Shown: positions 29,035 to 40,185, counted from the stretch's first letter. The stretch: 64,000 bases of DNA from Flagellimonas sp. 389 (GCF_018449435.1 NZ_JAHCMU010000012.1:92595-156594); one strand, 5' to 3'. Notes: generated from the sequence alone by a model not told the origin. Translations and numbers: made by a program.

Positions 29035-30075
29035 TTATCGACGTACTTTTTTGGAATCCAACCATCGGGTATATTGTACTTTATTTCGGTTGTGTTGCGC
29101 CAAGGTTTTGGCAAACATGTGGTATCCAAAATTGGAAACATCGGCTACAAAAAATAAATAATCGTGTTTTTCAGGATTTAAAACGGCATCGATCGAAGAG
29201 ATGTCGGGCATGGCAATCGGACCTGGAGGAATGCCAGCATATTTATACGTGTTGTAGGGCGAATCCATTTCTAAATCTCGATATAAAACCCGCTTGATAA
29301 TGGTATCAAAATTCCCCGTTTCCTTTTTTATGGCATAAATAACTGTTGGGTCAGCTTGCAGTAATATGCCTTTCCGCACTCTATTAAGATATACTCCGGC
29401 CACTCGAGGGCGTTCCTCTACTTTTACGGTTTCCTTTTGTACTATTGCGGCAAGCGCTATGACTTGTGATGGAGAAAGATTTAATTCTTCCGCTTTTTTC
29501 AATCGTTCAGCATTCCAGAACCGTTCATATTCCTTATACATCTTATCCCTAAAATTCTTTGCATTGGTATTCCAGAAGAATTCATAGGTATTGGGCAGGT
29601 ACATTCCTAATTTGGAGTCTTCGTTCAAGCCTATACTTTCCAAAAATTCAGGATCATTGAAACTCTTAACAAGCTCGGTACTATCTGCCTCTATCTGTTG
29701 GGCTATCCTTCCTGCCAAGGCATTTAGGGACTCTTGATTGTTGAACGACACTTTTACAGGGATATTTTTACTTCGAAGAGAATTGATCATCTCATTATTG
29801 TTCATCCCCTTTTTTACGGCAAACTTTCCACCTTTAATATTTGTTACATATCCTTTGCGTTCCGCTACGGCCTCAAAAGTGGACATGTCCTTAACCAGTG
29901 GTTCTAGACTATTCCTTACATCAGAAAAAGTAGCATCGGATGGAATGTACACAAAGGCTTCATCATTATTAAAGTTGGTATTAGGACTAAAAATTGCACT
30001 GTAGATTTGATATGCTATGAAACCACATATCAAAAGTCCTAGAATGGCTGTTGCCCAAAGTACTTTTTTAAGCAT
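29035..30075 (-). CDS. mltG: Endolytic transglycosylase MltG
   Basis: 346 residues. One N-terminal membrane segment (VLWATAILGLLICGFIAY), a LysM-like module, then the YceG catalytic domain: YLPNTYEFFWN, ALAAIVQKET with catalytic Glu215, RVAGVYLNRV, LLQADPTVIYAI and the C-terminal YNTYKYAGIPPGPI. It cuts nascent glycan strands at the inner membrane. Overlaps the preceding acetyltransferase gene by 8 bases, so it belongs to the dapF-GNAT-mltG unit. Confidence 0.96.
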   Translation of the reverse strand: MLKKVLWATAILGLLICGFIAYQIYSAIFSPNTNFNNDEAFVYIPSDATFSDVRNSLEPLVKDMSTFEAVAERKGYVTNIKGGKFAVKKGMNNNEMINSLRSKNIPVKVSFNNQESLNALAGRIAQQIEADSTELVKSFNDPEFLESIGLNEDSKLGMYLPNTYEFFWNTNAKNFRDKMYKEYERFWNAERLKKAEELNLSPSQVIALAAIVQKETVKVEERPRVAGVYLNRVRKGILLQADPTVIYAIKKETGNFDTIIKRVLYRDLEMDSPYNTYKYAGIPPGPIAMPDISSIDAVLNPEKHDYLFFVADVSNFGYHMFAKTLAQHNRNKVQYTRWLDSKKVRR

Positions 30076-30598
30076 GGGAATTTATTTTTTGGAACATAAT
30101 CTCATTTTTGAAACCGTTATTGGTCCTGATCCACTCTTTCTTCACGCCTATTTTTTGAAAGCCCATTTTTTCAAATAGATAAATACTAGCGGTGTTTTCT
30201 TCCAATATATTGGCATAGAGCTGGTGAACATCTAGAATTGAAAAGGCATAATTGCATAATAGGGTAAGTGCTTCCGCACCCAAACCCTTGTTCCTATCTT
30301 CAGGTCTTGCAATTACGATACCTATCCCTACCCTTCTGTTTTTCGGGTCAAAATCGAAAAGATCTATTAAACCAATACTTTTATCAGCATTATCACAAAT
30401 GCACAAGCGTAATTGCTTCACATCAAAAATATCCCTGTGAGCGTTATCCAAGTATAATCGAAGTACTTTTTTAGAGTATGGCTTTAATGTGCCGCTTATC
30501 TCCCAAATTGAAGTATCATTTTCCAATTGGTACAGAAAATCCAAATCTTTGGGTTCCAAAGCCCTTAAACTTACTTGTTTTCCTTTAAGGTTTACCAT
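30068..30598 (-). CDS. GNAT acetyltransferase, RimJ/RimL-like
   Basis: 176 residues. Begins MVNLKGKQVSLRALEPKDLDFL, the usual RimJ/L opening. IGLIDLFDFDPKNRRVGIGIVI and the acetyl-CoA loop RNKGLGAEAL (R-x-x-G-x-G-A) are intact, and NTASIYLFEKMGFQKIGVKKEW ends the fold. Probably N-acetylates a protein terminus or small amine. Overlaps dapF by seven bases and mltG by eight. Confidence 0.9.
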   Translation of the reverse strand: MVNLKGKQVSLRALEPKDLDFLYQLENDTSIWEISGTLKPYSKKVLRLYLDNAHRDIFDVKQLRLCICDNADKSIGLIDLFDFDPKNRRVGIGIVIARPEDRNKGLGAEALTLLCNYAFSILDVHQLYANILEENTASIYLFEKMGFQKIGVKKEWIRTNNGFKNEIMFQKINSHA

Positions 30599-31368
30599 TT
30601 AATTTCACCTTTATAGACCTGTTTTGCCGGTCCTTTTAAATAAATATTCCTGTAAGAACCTTCTTGATGATCAAAGCTAATGGTCAGATTTCCACCGGGA
30701 GTGCTCACTTCAATACTGTTCAAAGATGTTTTACCCAGTTTGTGCATAGCAATGGCAACTGCCGTTACCCCTGTTCCGCATGAAAGTGTCTCATCCTCAA
30801 CACCCCTTTCATAAGTTCTCACCCCAAAAGAGTTGCTGTCCAACTGTTCAACAAAGTTTATATTGCTTCCAACCTGTCCATAAAGCCCATAACGCAACTT
30901 GGCACCTTCTTTTTGCACATCCAACTTTGATAGGTTTTCTATGAGCTGTACATGATGTGGCGACCCTGTATCCAAAAAACTATACGCAGGTTTTATTTTG
31001 ACCTCGTCCACATCCGTCATGTTCAGTTCTACAATGTCTTCCACAATTGTAGCATGGTGTAATCCGTCAATAGCATTAAACGAAGTCTTACCATTGATAA
31101 CACCCAGATAGTTGGCAAAAGCTACCAAACATCTGCCCCCGTTCCCGCACATAGTACTTTCTGCACCGTCAGCGTTGTAATAGACCATTTTAAAATCCGA
31201 CATTTTGTCATTTTCCAATAAAATGAGCCCATCTCCCCCAATGCCAAATTTTCTGTCACAAAGCTTGGCAATCAATTTGGTATCGTTTTTGGGAAAAGTT
31301 TGTAGACGATTATCAATGATTACAAAATCATTTCCCGTACCTTGATATTTAAAAAATTGTAGTGCCAT
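30592..31368 (-). CDS. dapF: Diaminopimelate epimerase DapF
   Basis: 258 residues from the ATG giving MALQFFKYQGTGNDFVIID. The two catalytic cysteines are present: Cys74 in MCGNGGRC and Cys197 in LSCGTGVTAVA. FGIGGDGLILLE matches the substrate loop. It converts LL- to meso-diaminopimelate for lysine and peptidoglycan. First gene of an overlapping run ending with mltG, so precursor supply and glycan processing share a transcript. Confidence 0.96.
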   Translation of the reverse strand: MALQFFKYQGTGNDFVIIDNRLQTFPKNDTKLIAKLCDRKFGIGGDGLILLENDKMSDFKMVYYNADGAESTMCGNGGRCLVAFANYLGVINGKTSFNAIDGLHHATIVEDIVELNMTDVDEVKIKPAYSFLDTGSPHHVQLIENLSKLDVQKEGAKLRYGLYGQVGSNINFVEQLDSNSFGVRTYERGVEDETLSCGTGVTAVAIAMHKLGKTSLNSIEVSTPGGNLTISFDHQEGSYRNIYLKGPAKQVYKGEIKW

Positions 31369-31385
31369 AATTGCCTGCAAAGAAA

Positions 31386-31393
31386 CAAATATA
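31386..31393 (-). promoter_or_regulatory. Candidate -7 box for the dapF operon
   Basis: TATATTTG on the minus strand, matching TAnnTTTG, 18 bases upstream of the dapF ATG. No good -33 element was seen. Confidence 0.5.
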
Positions 31394-31462
31394 GGGTATT
31401 CTTTAAGGAATTTTTTGTAGTTAAAAGCGAGTTAAACTGATGAAGCCAAAAATGAATTGAAT

Positions 31463-31470
31463 TAGTTTTG
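31463..31470 (+). promoter_or_regulatory. Candidate -7 box for the HtrA protease gene
   Basis: TAGTTTTG, matching TAnnTTTG; the predicted transcript leader is about 25 bases to the ATG at 31502. No -33 TTG at the preferred spacing. Confidence 0.4.
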
Positions 31471-31501
31471 TTAATTGAAAAAGTTAAATTTTTATAGAAT
31501 T

Positions 31502-32893
31502 ATGAAAAGAATTGCCAATTTACTCTTGGTATCCGTTTTTGCAGGTGCAATAACATTGGGAGCTTACAAATTATTTTTTGAAAAAGATACGTATAAATGG
31601 GTTGCGGAAAACCAAGAAACACCTTTTATAAGTACCAGTGGTCTAACAGCATCTGCCAAAGGAGCGGGAATAAATGAAGTTGACTTTACCATTGCAGCAG
31701 AAAAAACTGTAAATGCGGTAGTACATGTTAAAAACGTAACCTTAAATAAAGGCTCCAATAGCATAGCCGATTTCTTTTATGGGTTTGAACGTCAACAAAC
31801 CCCACAAGTAGGTACGGGTTCTGGTGTAATTATTTCACCTGATGGCTATATCGTCACCAATAATCATGTTATTGCTAAGGCCAGTCAATTGGAAATAACC
31901 CTGAACAATAACAAGACGTACGATGCCACGGTCATTGGCGCTGATGCAAGCTCCGACATAGCACTTTTAAAAATTGATGTGGAAAAAGCACTGCCTTATC
32001 TAGCTTTTGGTGATTCGGACAATGCCAAGATCGGTGAATGGGTGCTTGCTGTTGGAAACCCCTTTAGCTTGACTTCAACGGTAACCGCAGGAATTGTAAG
32101 TGCCAAAGCAAGATCGTTGGGCAGAAATCAATCCTTTATCCAAACGGATGCAGCCGTGAACCCTGGTAATAGCGGTGGCGCATTGGTCAATACGAATGGT
32201 GATCTAATTGGTATAAATACGGCCATCACCTCACAAACAGGTTCTTATGTAGGATACTCGTTTGCAGTACCTAGCAATATCGCTAAAAAGGTGGTAGAAG
32301 ACATCATGGAGTTTGGCAATGTGCAAAGAGGACTATTGGGCATCTCTGCTGCAAACGTAAATTCTAGACAAGCTATTGAAATGGGATTGAACGAAATTGA
32401 GGGAGTCTACATTTCTCAAATTGAAGAAGACTCCGGAGCGGAAGCAGCTGGATTACAATCAGGTGATATTATCAAAAAAGTTGATAATGTGCTTGTGCGT
32501 AAATTTTCTGAGCTTACCGGGTACCTGTCTTCAAAAAGACCGGATGACACTATTGAAGTTGTGGTAGATAGAGATGGCAAAAGAATTACAAAGAAGGTAA
32601 CCCTTAAAAAACAACAGACCGTTCAATTGCCCACTGTTGGTTTTACGGTAAAGAATTTATCCAAAAAAGATAAAAAGACTTACGGGGTAAGCAAGGGAGT
32701 CAAGATCACTGATGTACCTGAAGGTTATAACCGTTACGATTTAAAGAACAAGGTAATTACGGAAGTGGACGATAAACCAATAAGTAATATTGAAGATGCT
32801 AAGGAGCTTTTTGATGAAATTTCCAGATATGGTAGAACAAGTTTTACCATGATCAACGAGAAAGGTGAAAAAGAACGTCTTATACTTCAATAA
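31502..32893 (+). CDS. Trypsin-like periplasmic serine protease, DegP/HtrA family
   Basis: 463 residues from the ATG giving MKRIANLLLVSVFAGAITLG, a signal or anchor; frame upstream is open but unlikely. Catalytic triad: His122 (VTNNHVIAKA), Asp152 (SSDIALLKI) and Ser224 (NPGNSGGAL). A first PDZ domain begins RGLLGISAANVNSRQAIEMGL with GAEAAGLQSGDIIKKVD, and a second, diverged one ends the protein. It degrades or refolds envelope proteins. Its own terminator follows. Confidence 0.95.
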   Translation: MKRIANLLLVSVFAGAITLGAYKLFFEKDTYKWVAENQETPFISTSGLTASAKGAGINEVDFTIAAEKTVNAVVHVKNVTLNKGSNSIADFFYGFERQQTPQVGTGSGVIISPDGYIVTNNHVIAKASQLEITLNNNKTYDATVIGADASSDIALLKIDVEKALPYLAFGDSDNAKIGEWVLAVGNPFSLTSTVTAGIVSAKARSLGRNQSFIQTDAAVNPGNSGGALVNTNGDLIGINTAITSQTGSYVGYSFAVPSNIAKKVVEDIMEFGNVQRGLLGISAANVNSRQAIEMGLNEIEGVYISQIEEDSGAEAAGLQSGDIIKKVDNVLVRKFSELTGYLSSKRPDDTIEVVVDRDGKRITKKVTLKKQQTVQLPTVGFTVKNLSKKDKKTYGVSKGVKITDVPEGYNRYDLKNKVITEVDDKPISNIEDAKELFDEISRYGRTSFTMINEKGEKERLILQ

Positions 32894-32919
32894 AACGTAT
32901 AAATAAATATGAATGAAAA

Positions 32920-32947
32920 ATAGCACCCAAAATTGGGTGCTATTTTT
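32920..32947 (+). terminator. Terminator of the HtrA protease gene
   Basis: Stem TAGCACCCAA/TTGGGTGCTA with a two-base loop and then TTTTT. Ten perfect pairs; a strong rho-independent terminator, with an A-run on the other arm. Confidence 0.9.
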
Positions 32948-32983
32948 ATGCGCAAAATCTTTTACGAAAACGTTTGAAATATC

Positions 32984-32991
32984 TAATTTTG
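32984..32991 (+). promoter_or_regulatory. Candidate -7 box for the GAPDH gene
   Basis: TAATTTTG, matching TAnnTTTG, 38 bases upstream of the ATG at 33030, after the preceding terminator. Confidence 0.5.
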
Positions 32992-33029
32992 CCGAGCATT
33001 TAAAAAAACAACATCTCCAACCGATAGAT

Positions 33030-34478
33030 ATGAGTGATATTAAGTCTTACGAGAAAGAACTTGCATTCCAAGCAGATAGAAGAAAAGCTACTACGGAATT
33101 CATAAAAATTATCAGTGACCTTTGGTATGACAAAGCAATTGAAGTGGTACTCTTCAAAAATCAAATTATAGATAAAAATGTAAGCGATATTATCAATCTC
33201 CATGAATACGCCGGGGAATTTGTACAAAAACCGATTTCAATCTTTGATTCAGTTGAAATTCTTAGGGCCATTAACGATATCAACTTACCTCCTTCAAAAT
33301 TGGATATTGGCAAGTTGACCTACGAATACCATTCGGACGACAACAATCACCTGAATGTTAAGTCATTCGTTTTGGAAAAACTCAAAGATGCCCAAGCATC
33401 CAAAGAAATAAAACCGAAAGATGTTGTGCTTTATGGGTTTGGTAGAATTGGCCGATTAGTTGCCAGGGAGTTAGTTGCCAAAACCGGAAGAGGTAGCCAG
33501 TTGAGACTTAGGGCCGTTGTGGTTAGGGGATTGATCAACAAAGAGGTCTTGGAAAAAAGAGCAGCGTTGTTAAAAACCGATTCCGTACACGGACAGTTTA
33601 TGGGTACCGTAGATGTTGATGAGAAAAAAAATGCCTTGATCGTAAATGGCACAACAGTTCTGTTCATTAGCGCAGACAAACCTGAAGCTTTGGATTATAC
33701 ACAATTTGGAATCTATAATGCACTTATTATTGACAATACAGGTGCTTTTAGAGATAAAGCAGCACTTTCCAGACATTTGGAAGCTAAAGGAGCAAGCAGG
33801 GTATTGCTAACTGCGCCGGGCAAAGAAGTCCCAAATATAGTGCACGGCGTAAACCAAAAAGATTTTGACCCGGATAAGACAAAAATATTTTCGGCAGCAT
33901 CCTGCACCACCAATGCCATAACGCCAATATTAAAAGTCATTGAAGATTCGCTTGGGATAAAAAAGGGACATTTAGAGACCATTCATGCCTATACAAATGA
34001 TCAAAATTTGGTTGATAACATGCACAGCAAGTACCGTAGAGGTAGGGCCGCTGCGCTAAATATGGTCATAACCGAAACCGGTGCGGGAGCAGCAGTTGCC
34101 AAAGCATTACCTTCGTTAAAAGGAAAATTAACATCCAATGCCATTCGAGTTCCGGTCCCCAATGGTTCACTGGCAATCCTTAATCTTGAAGTAAAGAACA
34201 AGACCTCCAAGGAAAGTATCAATACCATTTTAAAGAAGTATGCCCTTGAGGGCGACCTTGTGGAACAAATTCAGTATTCTTTAAGTAATGAATTGGTATC
34301 ATCGGACATTGTGGGCGCCTCTGCACCTTCCATCTATGACAGTAAGGCTACCCTAGTGTCCGCAGACGGGAAAAGTTTGGTACTTTATATTTGGTACGAC
34401 AATGAGTATGGCTATTCACACCAAGTAATCCGATTGGCAAAATACATTGCCAAAGTAAGGCGCTATACCTATTATTAA
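33030..34478 (+). CDS. Glyceraldehyde-3-phosphate dehydrogenase, long form
   Basis: 482 residues from the ATG giving MSDIKSYEKELAFQAD; the frame is open upstream through the terminator, which shows that part is not coding. An N-terminal extension of about 130 residues precedes the usual enzyme: NAD-binding VVLYGFGRIGRLVAR, catalytic Cys292 in SAASCTTNAITP, and the phosphate loop GRAAALNMVITETGAG. C-terminal WYDNEYGYSHQV is conserved. Bacteroidota often carry this long GAPDH together with a normal one; the extension's function is unknown. Direction (glycolysis or gluconeogenesis) is not determinable. Confidence 0.93.
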   Translation: MSDIKSYEKELAFQADRRKATTEFIKIISDLWYDKAIEVVLFKNQIIDKNVSDIINLHEYAGEFVQKPISIFDSVEILRAINDINLPPSKLDIGKLTYEYHSDDNNHLNVKSFVLEKLKDAQASKEIKPKDVVLYGFGRIGRLVARELVAKTGRGSQLRLRAVVVRGLINKEVLEKRAALLKTDSVHGQFMGTVDVDEKKNALIVNGTTVLFISADKPEALDYTQFGIYNALIIDNTGAFRDKAALSRHLEAKGASRVLLTAPGKEVPNIVHGVNQKDFDPDKTKIFSAASCTTNAITPILKVIEDSLGIKKGHLETIHAYTNDQNLVDNMHSKYRRGRAAALNMVITETGAGAAVAKALPSLKGKLTSNAIRVPVPNGSLAILNLEVKNKTSKESINTILKKYALEGDLVEQIQYSLSNELVSSDIVGASAPSIYDSKATLVSADGKSLVLYIWYDNEYGYSHQVIRLAKYIAKVRRYTYY

Positions 34479-34588
34479 AGCCTAAATCTTTGCATATAAT
34501 TTTTATTAAAAGATTTTTCTTTTCAATCTTAACTTTATTCGTGTAATTTCGCAGTTCCCTCAATCTAAATTTATACGCAATATTTATC

Positions 34589-35194
34589 ATGAAACGTTTA
34601 CAAGTATTTTTCACCCTTACCTTACTAATCACTTTTTTACCAATTTTAGCCCAAGACAACGAATCGGAATCCAGTTCTGACAATACGCTTGTTGGACAAT
34701 TTCAACAACTTGAAAAAAAATCGGGTAATTACAGGGCAAACGGTGTTCGTTACGAAGTTGTACGCATAGGGGACTTGGCCAGAATCAAGGAGAATATTTT
34801 CGATTCCATTAATAGTGCCAACACATCAATAAAAAACTTATCCGCTACCATAGAAAGCAATAACTCAAAAATAGAAGAGTTAAATTCCCAGCTTCAAGAG
34901 ACTACCAATAATTTAGAGACCGTTACCGAAGAAAAAGACAGCATGTCGTTTTTTGGGGCTTTGGTGAGCAAGGGAACGTATAACCTAATACTTTGGTCAA
35001 TTATTTTCGCATTGTTATTATTCTTGTTGTTTTTTATCTACAGATTTAGAAACAGTAACTTTTTAACCCATCAGGCAAAAACGGCACTTGCCGATGTAGA
35101 AAAAGAATACGAAGAACATAGACGCCGTGCACTGGAACGTGAACAAAAAATCAGTCGTCAATTACAAGACGAGCTGAACAAGCAAAAAAAGTAA
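34589..35194 (+). CDS. Exported membrane protein with two coiled coils, unknown function
   Basis: 201 residues. Signal peptide (MKRLQVFFTLTLLITFLPILAQD), a coiled coil at about 70-120 (SIKNLSATIESNNSKIEEL), one membrane segment (LILWSIIFALLLFLLFFIYRF, about 135-155), then a charged second coiled coil to the end (EYEEHRRRALEREQKIS). Homologues are often labelled tRNA (guanine-N1)-methyltransferase because they lie beside trmD, but nothing here resembles a methyltransferase. Ends with its own terminator. Confidence 0.75.
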   Translation: MKRLQVFFTLTLLITFLPILAQDNESESSSDNTLVGQFQQLEKKSGNYRANGVRYEVVRIGDLARIKENIFDSINSANTSIKNLSATIESNNSKIEELNSQLQETTNNLETVTEEKDSMSFFGALVSKGTYNLILWSIIFALLLFLLFFIYRFRNSNFLTHQAKTALADVEKEYEEHRRRALEREQKISRQLQDELNKQKK

Positions 35195-35198
35195 ACCA

Positions 35199-35226
35199 AA
35201 AACTCCCTTTTTTAGGGAGTTTTTTC
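35199..35226 (+). terminator. Terminator after the coiled-coil membrane protein gene
   Basis: Stem AAACTCCC/GGGAGTTT around TTTTTTA, followed by TTT. Lies five bases past the stop. Confidence 0.85.
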
Positions 35227-35293
35227 ATTGATATCCTTATCAAAAAAATATAATAGGAAATCTTTAGCTTTACGATTATAACTATTTTATGTG

Positions 35294-35743
35294 ATGAAAG
35301 TTAAAAGAGCAACCCTATCAGATGTAGCGTTTATCGCTCCGTTATTCAATGAATACCGAATATTCTACAAACAAGAAACAGACTTAAGTGCCTCCAGAGC
35401 TTTTCTTGAAGCGCGTTTGCGCAACAACGAATCAATCATTTTTGTAGCAATTAGTGAAGGGGAGATGATTGGATTTACCCAACTCTACAAAACCTTTTCA
35501 TCGGTATCATTGCAACCTTATTATATTTTGAATGATTTATTTGTAGCACAAGCGCACAGAAAATAAGGAGTGGGAGAAGCACTACTAAACCATGCAAAAA
35601 TCCATTGTGCCAAAAAGAATTATAAAGGCTTGGCACTGGAGACCGCTACAGATAATCCAGCACAAAAATTATATGAACGCTTAGAATGGAAAAAAGATAA
35701 TGACTGCTTTCATTACTTTTGGAAAAATACTATTGCACAATAA
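35294..35743 (+). pseudogene. GNAT acetyltransferase gene interrupted by a stop codon
   Basis: The frame from the ATG at 35294 encodes a GNAT start (KVKRATLSDVAFIAPLFNEYR, GEMIGFTQLYKTF, YYILNDLFV) and stops at TAA 35564-35566, exactly inside the acetyl-CoA motif. Reading through, the same frame continues GVGEALLNHAKIHC and ends NPAQKLYERLEWKKDN, a normal GNAT C-terminus, with no other stop until 35743. One base change (AAA to TAA) restores AHRKKGVGEALL. As sequenced the product lacks its cofactor loop, so it is inactive unless the stop is read through or is a sequencing error. Confidence 0.85.
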
Positions 35744-35774
35744 CCCTTATTTTTGATGAATTTCTAAGATAGCC

Positions 35775-36449
35775 ATGCGGATAGATATTATCACGGTTTT
35801 GCCAGAACTATTAAAAAGTCCTTTTGAAGCTTCAATCTTAAAAAGAGCTATAGAAAAGGGGCTGGTCGAAGTACATTTCCATAATTTAAGGGATTACTCA
35901 ACGGGCAATTACAAGCAAGTGGACGACTATCAATTTGGTGGGGGTGCGGGAATGGTTTTAATGGTAGAGCCCATAGACAGGTGTATTACTGGATTAAAGG
36001 AAGAACGGGAGTACGATGAAATCATCTATATGACACCAGACGGAAGTACACTGAATCAAGCCGTTTCCAACGAGATATCCCTAAAAAAAAATATCATAAT
36101 CCTATGCGGCCATTACAAAGGAGTTGACCAAAGGGTACGTGATATGTTCATAACAAGAGAAATTTCCATAGGTGATTACGTACTGTCAGGTGGGGAGTTG
36201 GCGGCCGCAGTCTTTTGTGATGCTGTTATACGATTATTGCCAGGAGTCCTCAATGATGAAACCTCAGCATTAACAGACACATTTCAAGATAATTTATTGG
36301 CGCCACCTGTTTATACTAGACCATCTAATTATAAAGGCACAACTGTACCTGAAGTGTTGCTAAGCGGTGATTTCCCAAAAATAGAGAAATGGCGCGAAGA
36401 AAAAGCTTTGGAGCGAACTGAAAAACTAAGACCAGATTTATTAAACTGA
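35775..36449 (+). CDS. trmD: tRNA (guanine37-N1)-methyltransferase TrmD
   Basis: 224 residues. The SPOUT trefoil knot is evident: [27 protein letters not shown], and [21 protein letters not shown], ending [17 protein letters not shown]. It methylates G37 of tRNAs to prevent frameshifting. trmD and rplS are often neighbours in bacteria; here a small membrane protein gene lies between them. Confidence 0.97.
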   Translation: MRIDIITVLPELLKSPFEASILKRAIEKGLVEVHFHNLRDYSTGNYKQVDDYQFGGGAGMVLMVEPIDRCITGLKEEREYDEIIYMTPDGSTLNQAVSNEISLKKNIIILCGHYKGVDQRVRDMFITREISIGDYVLSGGELAAAVFCDAVIRLLPGVLNDETSALTDTFQDNLLAPPVYTRPSNYKGTTVPEVLLSGDFPKIEKWREEKALERTEKLRPDLLN

Positions 36450-36450
36450 T

Positions 36451-36777
36451 ATGGAAAATTCTCACACGCTATTTTATGCCATTGGAGGCATTCTGAACGC
36501 ACTTGCACAACTGGTTGTTATTATAGGTTGTATTGTTTTGGTCACCAAACAGAAAAACACGGGCACTATTCTCATGTTGGTCGCAAGCATTCTTTCCCTG
36601 CTCTTTTTGATAGGAAACTTTGCAGGAAACATGATTGCTGGACATTATGGGACAGATGCTATTTTGCTGTTCAGTAAAATGACCGCAGTTTTGACACCAC
36701 TCCCCTATGTTCTGTTTGCTGCCGGGCTATTAACTTACGGGGTGATGTATGTCAACAAAACAAAACCTGTAGCATAA
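36451..36777 (+). CDS. Small membrane protein of unknown function
   Basis: 108 residues with three or four hydrophobic segments (LFYAIGGILNALAQLVVIIGCIVLV, TILMLVASILSLLFLIGNF, VLTPLPYVLFAAGLLTYGVMY) and short polar loops; no catalytic motif. It begins one base after the trmD stop, so likely cotranscribed with it. Not recognised as a named family. Confidence 0.65.
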   Translation: MENSHTLFYAIGGILNALAQLVVIIGCIVLVTKQKNTGTILMLVASILSLLFLIGNFAGNMIAGHYGTDAILLFSKMTAVLTPLPYVLFAAGLLTYGVMYVNKTKPVA

Positions 36778-36800
36778 CCATTTAAAAATTTAAAAACATC

Positions 36801-36830
36801 TTGTCAATTCTAAATATTGCACTATTTTTG
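36801..36830 (+). promoter_or_regulatory. Promoter of rplS
   Basis: TTG at 36801-36803 and TATTTTTG at 36823-36830, separated by 19 bases: both elements of the Bacteroidota housekeeping promoter at the ideal spacing. Predicted start near 36836, leaving a leader of about 63 bases that may carry control by ribosomal protein, though no known motif was seen. Confidence 0.75.
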
Positions 36831-36898
36831 CAATCTCAAAATTAACCTCTGACGATGTCCGTGAAAGTTAATCTTGTTAAACGATAAAAAAACATACC

Positions 36899-37249
36899 AT
36901 GGAATCCTTAATAAAATTTGTTGAAGACGAATTTGTTCCAAAAAAAGATTTTCCAAAATTTTCTTCTGGTGACACGATAACTGTTTACTATGAAATTAAG
37001 GAAGGTGAAAAAACCCGTACACAGTTCTTTAAAGGAGTTGTAATACAACGAAGAGGGACTGGAGCTACAGAAACATTCACTATTAGAAAAATGTCAGGTA
37101 CTGTTGGTGTGGAAAGAATTTTCCCAGTAAACATGCCAGCGCTTCAAAAAATTGAAGTAAACAAAAAAGGTAAGGTACGTAGATCTAGAATCTTCTACTT
37201 TAGAGAGCTTACAGGTAAAAAAGCCCGTATTAAAGAGATAAGAGGATAA
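36899..37249 (+). CDS. rplS: 50S ribosomal protein L19
   Basis: 116 residues. DTITVYYEIKEGEKTRTQFFKGVVI, RRGTGATETFTIRKMSGTVGVERIFP and the C-terminal VRRSRIFYFRELTGKKARIKEI are the standard L19 blocks. It lies at the 30S-50S interface. It has its own strong promoter and terminator here, so it is a single-gene unit despite the nearby trmD. Confidence 0.97.
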   Translation: MESLIKFVEDEFVPKKDFPKFSSGDTITVYYEIKEGEKTRTQFFKGVVIQRRGTGATETFTIRKMSGTVGVERIFPVNMPALQKIEVNKKGKVRRSRIFYFRELTGKKARIKEIRG

Positions 37250-37270
37250 CTCAATAATCCTATACGTAAT

Positions 37271-37299
37271 AAAAAGCACCTGTAACAGGTGCTTTTTTT
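37271..37299 (+). terminator. Terminator of rplS
   Basis: AAAAAGCACCTG / CAGGTGCTTTTT with a three-base loop and a seven-T tract: a strong, possibly bidirectional, terminator 22 bases after the stop. Confidence 0.9.
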
Positions 37300-37389
37300 A
37301 TGAACAATTGTTAATAACCAAAGTTCATAGTCTGTTGATTTTTAATCGCTTATAAAGTTTGCATACCTCCTACTTTATTTTAATTTAGT

Positions 37390-37431
37390 AAAAGAATAAG
37401 CAAGGGATGTATTTCTACTCCTTATTCTTTT
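37390..37431 (+). other. Perfect 11-bp inverted repeat in the rplS-icd gap
   Basis: AAAAGAATAAG pairs perfectly with CTTATTCTTTT across a 20-base loop. The 3' arm ends in TTTT, so it may be a terminator or a short RNA hairpin. A promoter-like TTG ... TATAAAGTTTG lies just upstream (37335-37361). No coding potential. Confidence 0.4.
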
Positions 37432-37559
37432 AGAGTTAACGTTCTTTAAAACTGATATTTTCCTTTTTAGTTGGTAACACTACTAATCGAAAAAGAAGTT
37501 TCATATTTAGATAAACTTAGGTTAATCTAATTATGGGATAATAAATTTTATGTGCGGAC

Positions 37560-37774
37560 AGAAGAGCAATTTTCTGTTTTGATAAAATTTAGAAAATAAC
37601 AGACCTGTTTCGTAAAATGTAGTTTGATTTAATAATTAAAGATATTTTGCGAAATAAACGTTAAAAGAGCAACGGATGCAATCAATGGTTGCGAATTTGT
37701 TGAAAAGCAAATAAAAATCTTTTAGCTCTTTTCAGAAAGCCATATCAATGTTCACACATAGATATGGCTTTTGT
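37560..37774 (+). ncRNA. Candidate structured non-coding RNA upstream of icd
   Basis: A non-coding stretch with several stems in order: TCTGTT/AACAGA (37573-37603); an 11-bp stem TTTCGTAAAAT/ATTTTGCGAAA with one G-U pair (37608-37654); an outer stem AAAAGAGC/GCTCTTTT (37663-37732) enclosing ATTTG/CAAAT and an alternative GCAAC/GTTGC; finally a terminator-like hairpin (37736-37774). It does not match tmRNA, RNase P or SRP landmarks. The promoter is not clear, so the 5' end is approximate. Confidence 0.4.
37736..37774 (+). terminator. Terminator-like hairpin ahead of the icd promoter
   Basis: AAAGCCATATC / GATATGGCTTT, 11 perfect pairs with a 14-base loop, then TTGTTATTT. It lies upstream of the icd -7 box, so it would end an RNA made within the gap rather than icd mRNA. 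Confidence 0.6.
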
Positions 37775-37835
37775 TATTTGGGCTCTTCTAAATTCACACT
37801 TTAAGTTAAATCCCTTACACTTCCAACAGCCATAA

Positions 37836-40094
<2,259 letters not shown>

Positions 40095-40185
40095 TTTTTC
40101 ACAATTAAGGATTAAGAAACTGTTAAACCAGATAGTTTAATAGTATGATTGTCTATTTTAGACCCCAAAAAGCAACTTTAACACT

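Noticed and set aside
34589..35194. tRNA (guanine-N1)-methyltransferase label for the gene near trmD
   Set aside because: The product is a signal peptide, coiled coil and one membrane segment; the true TrmD is at 35775.
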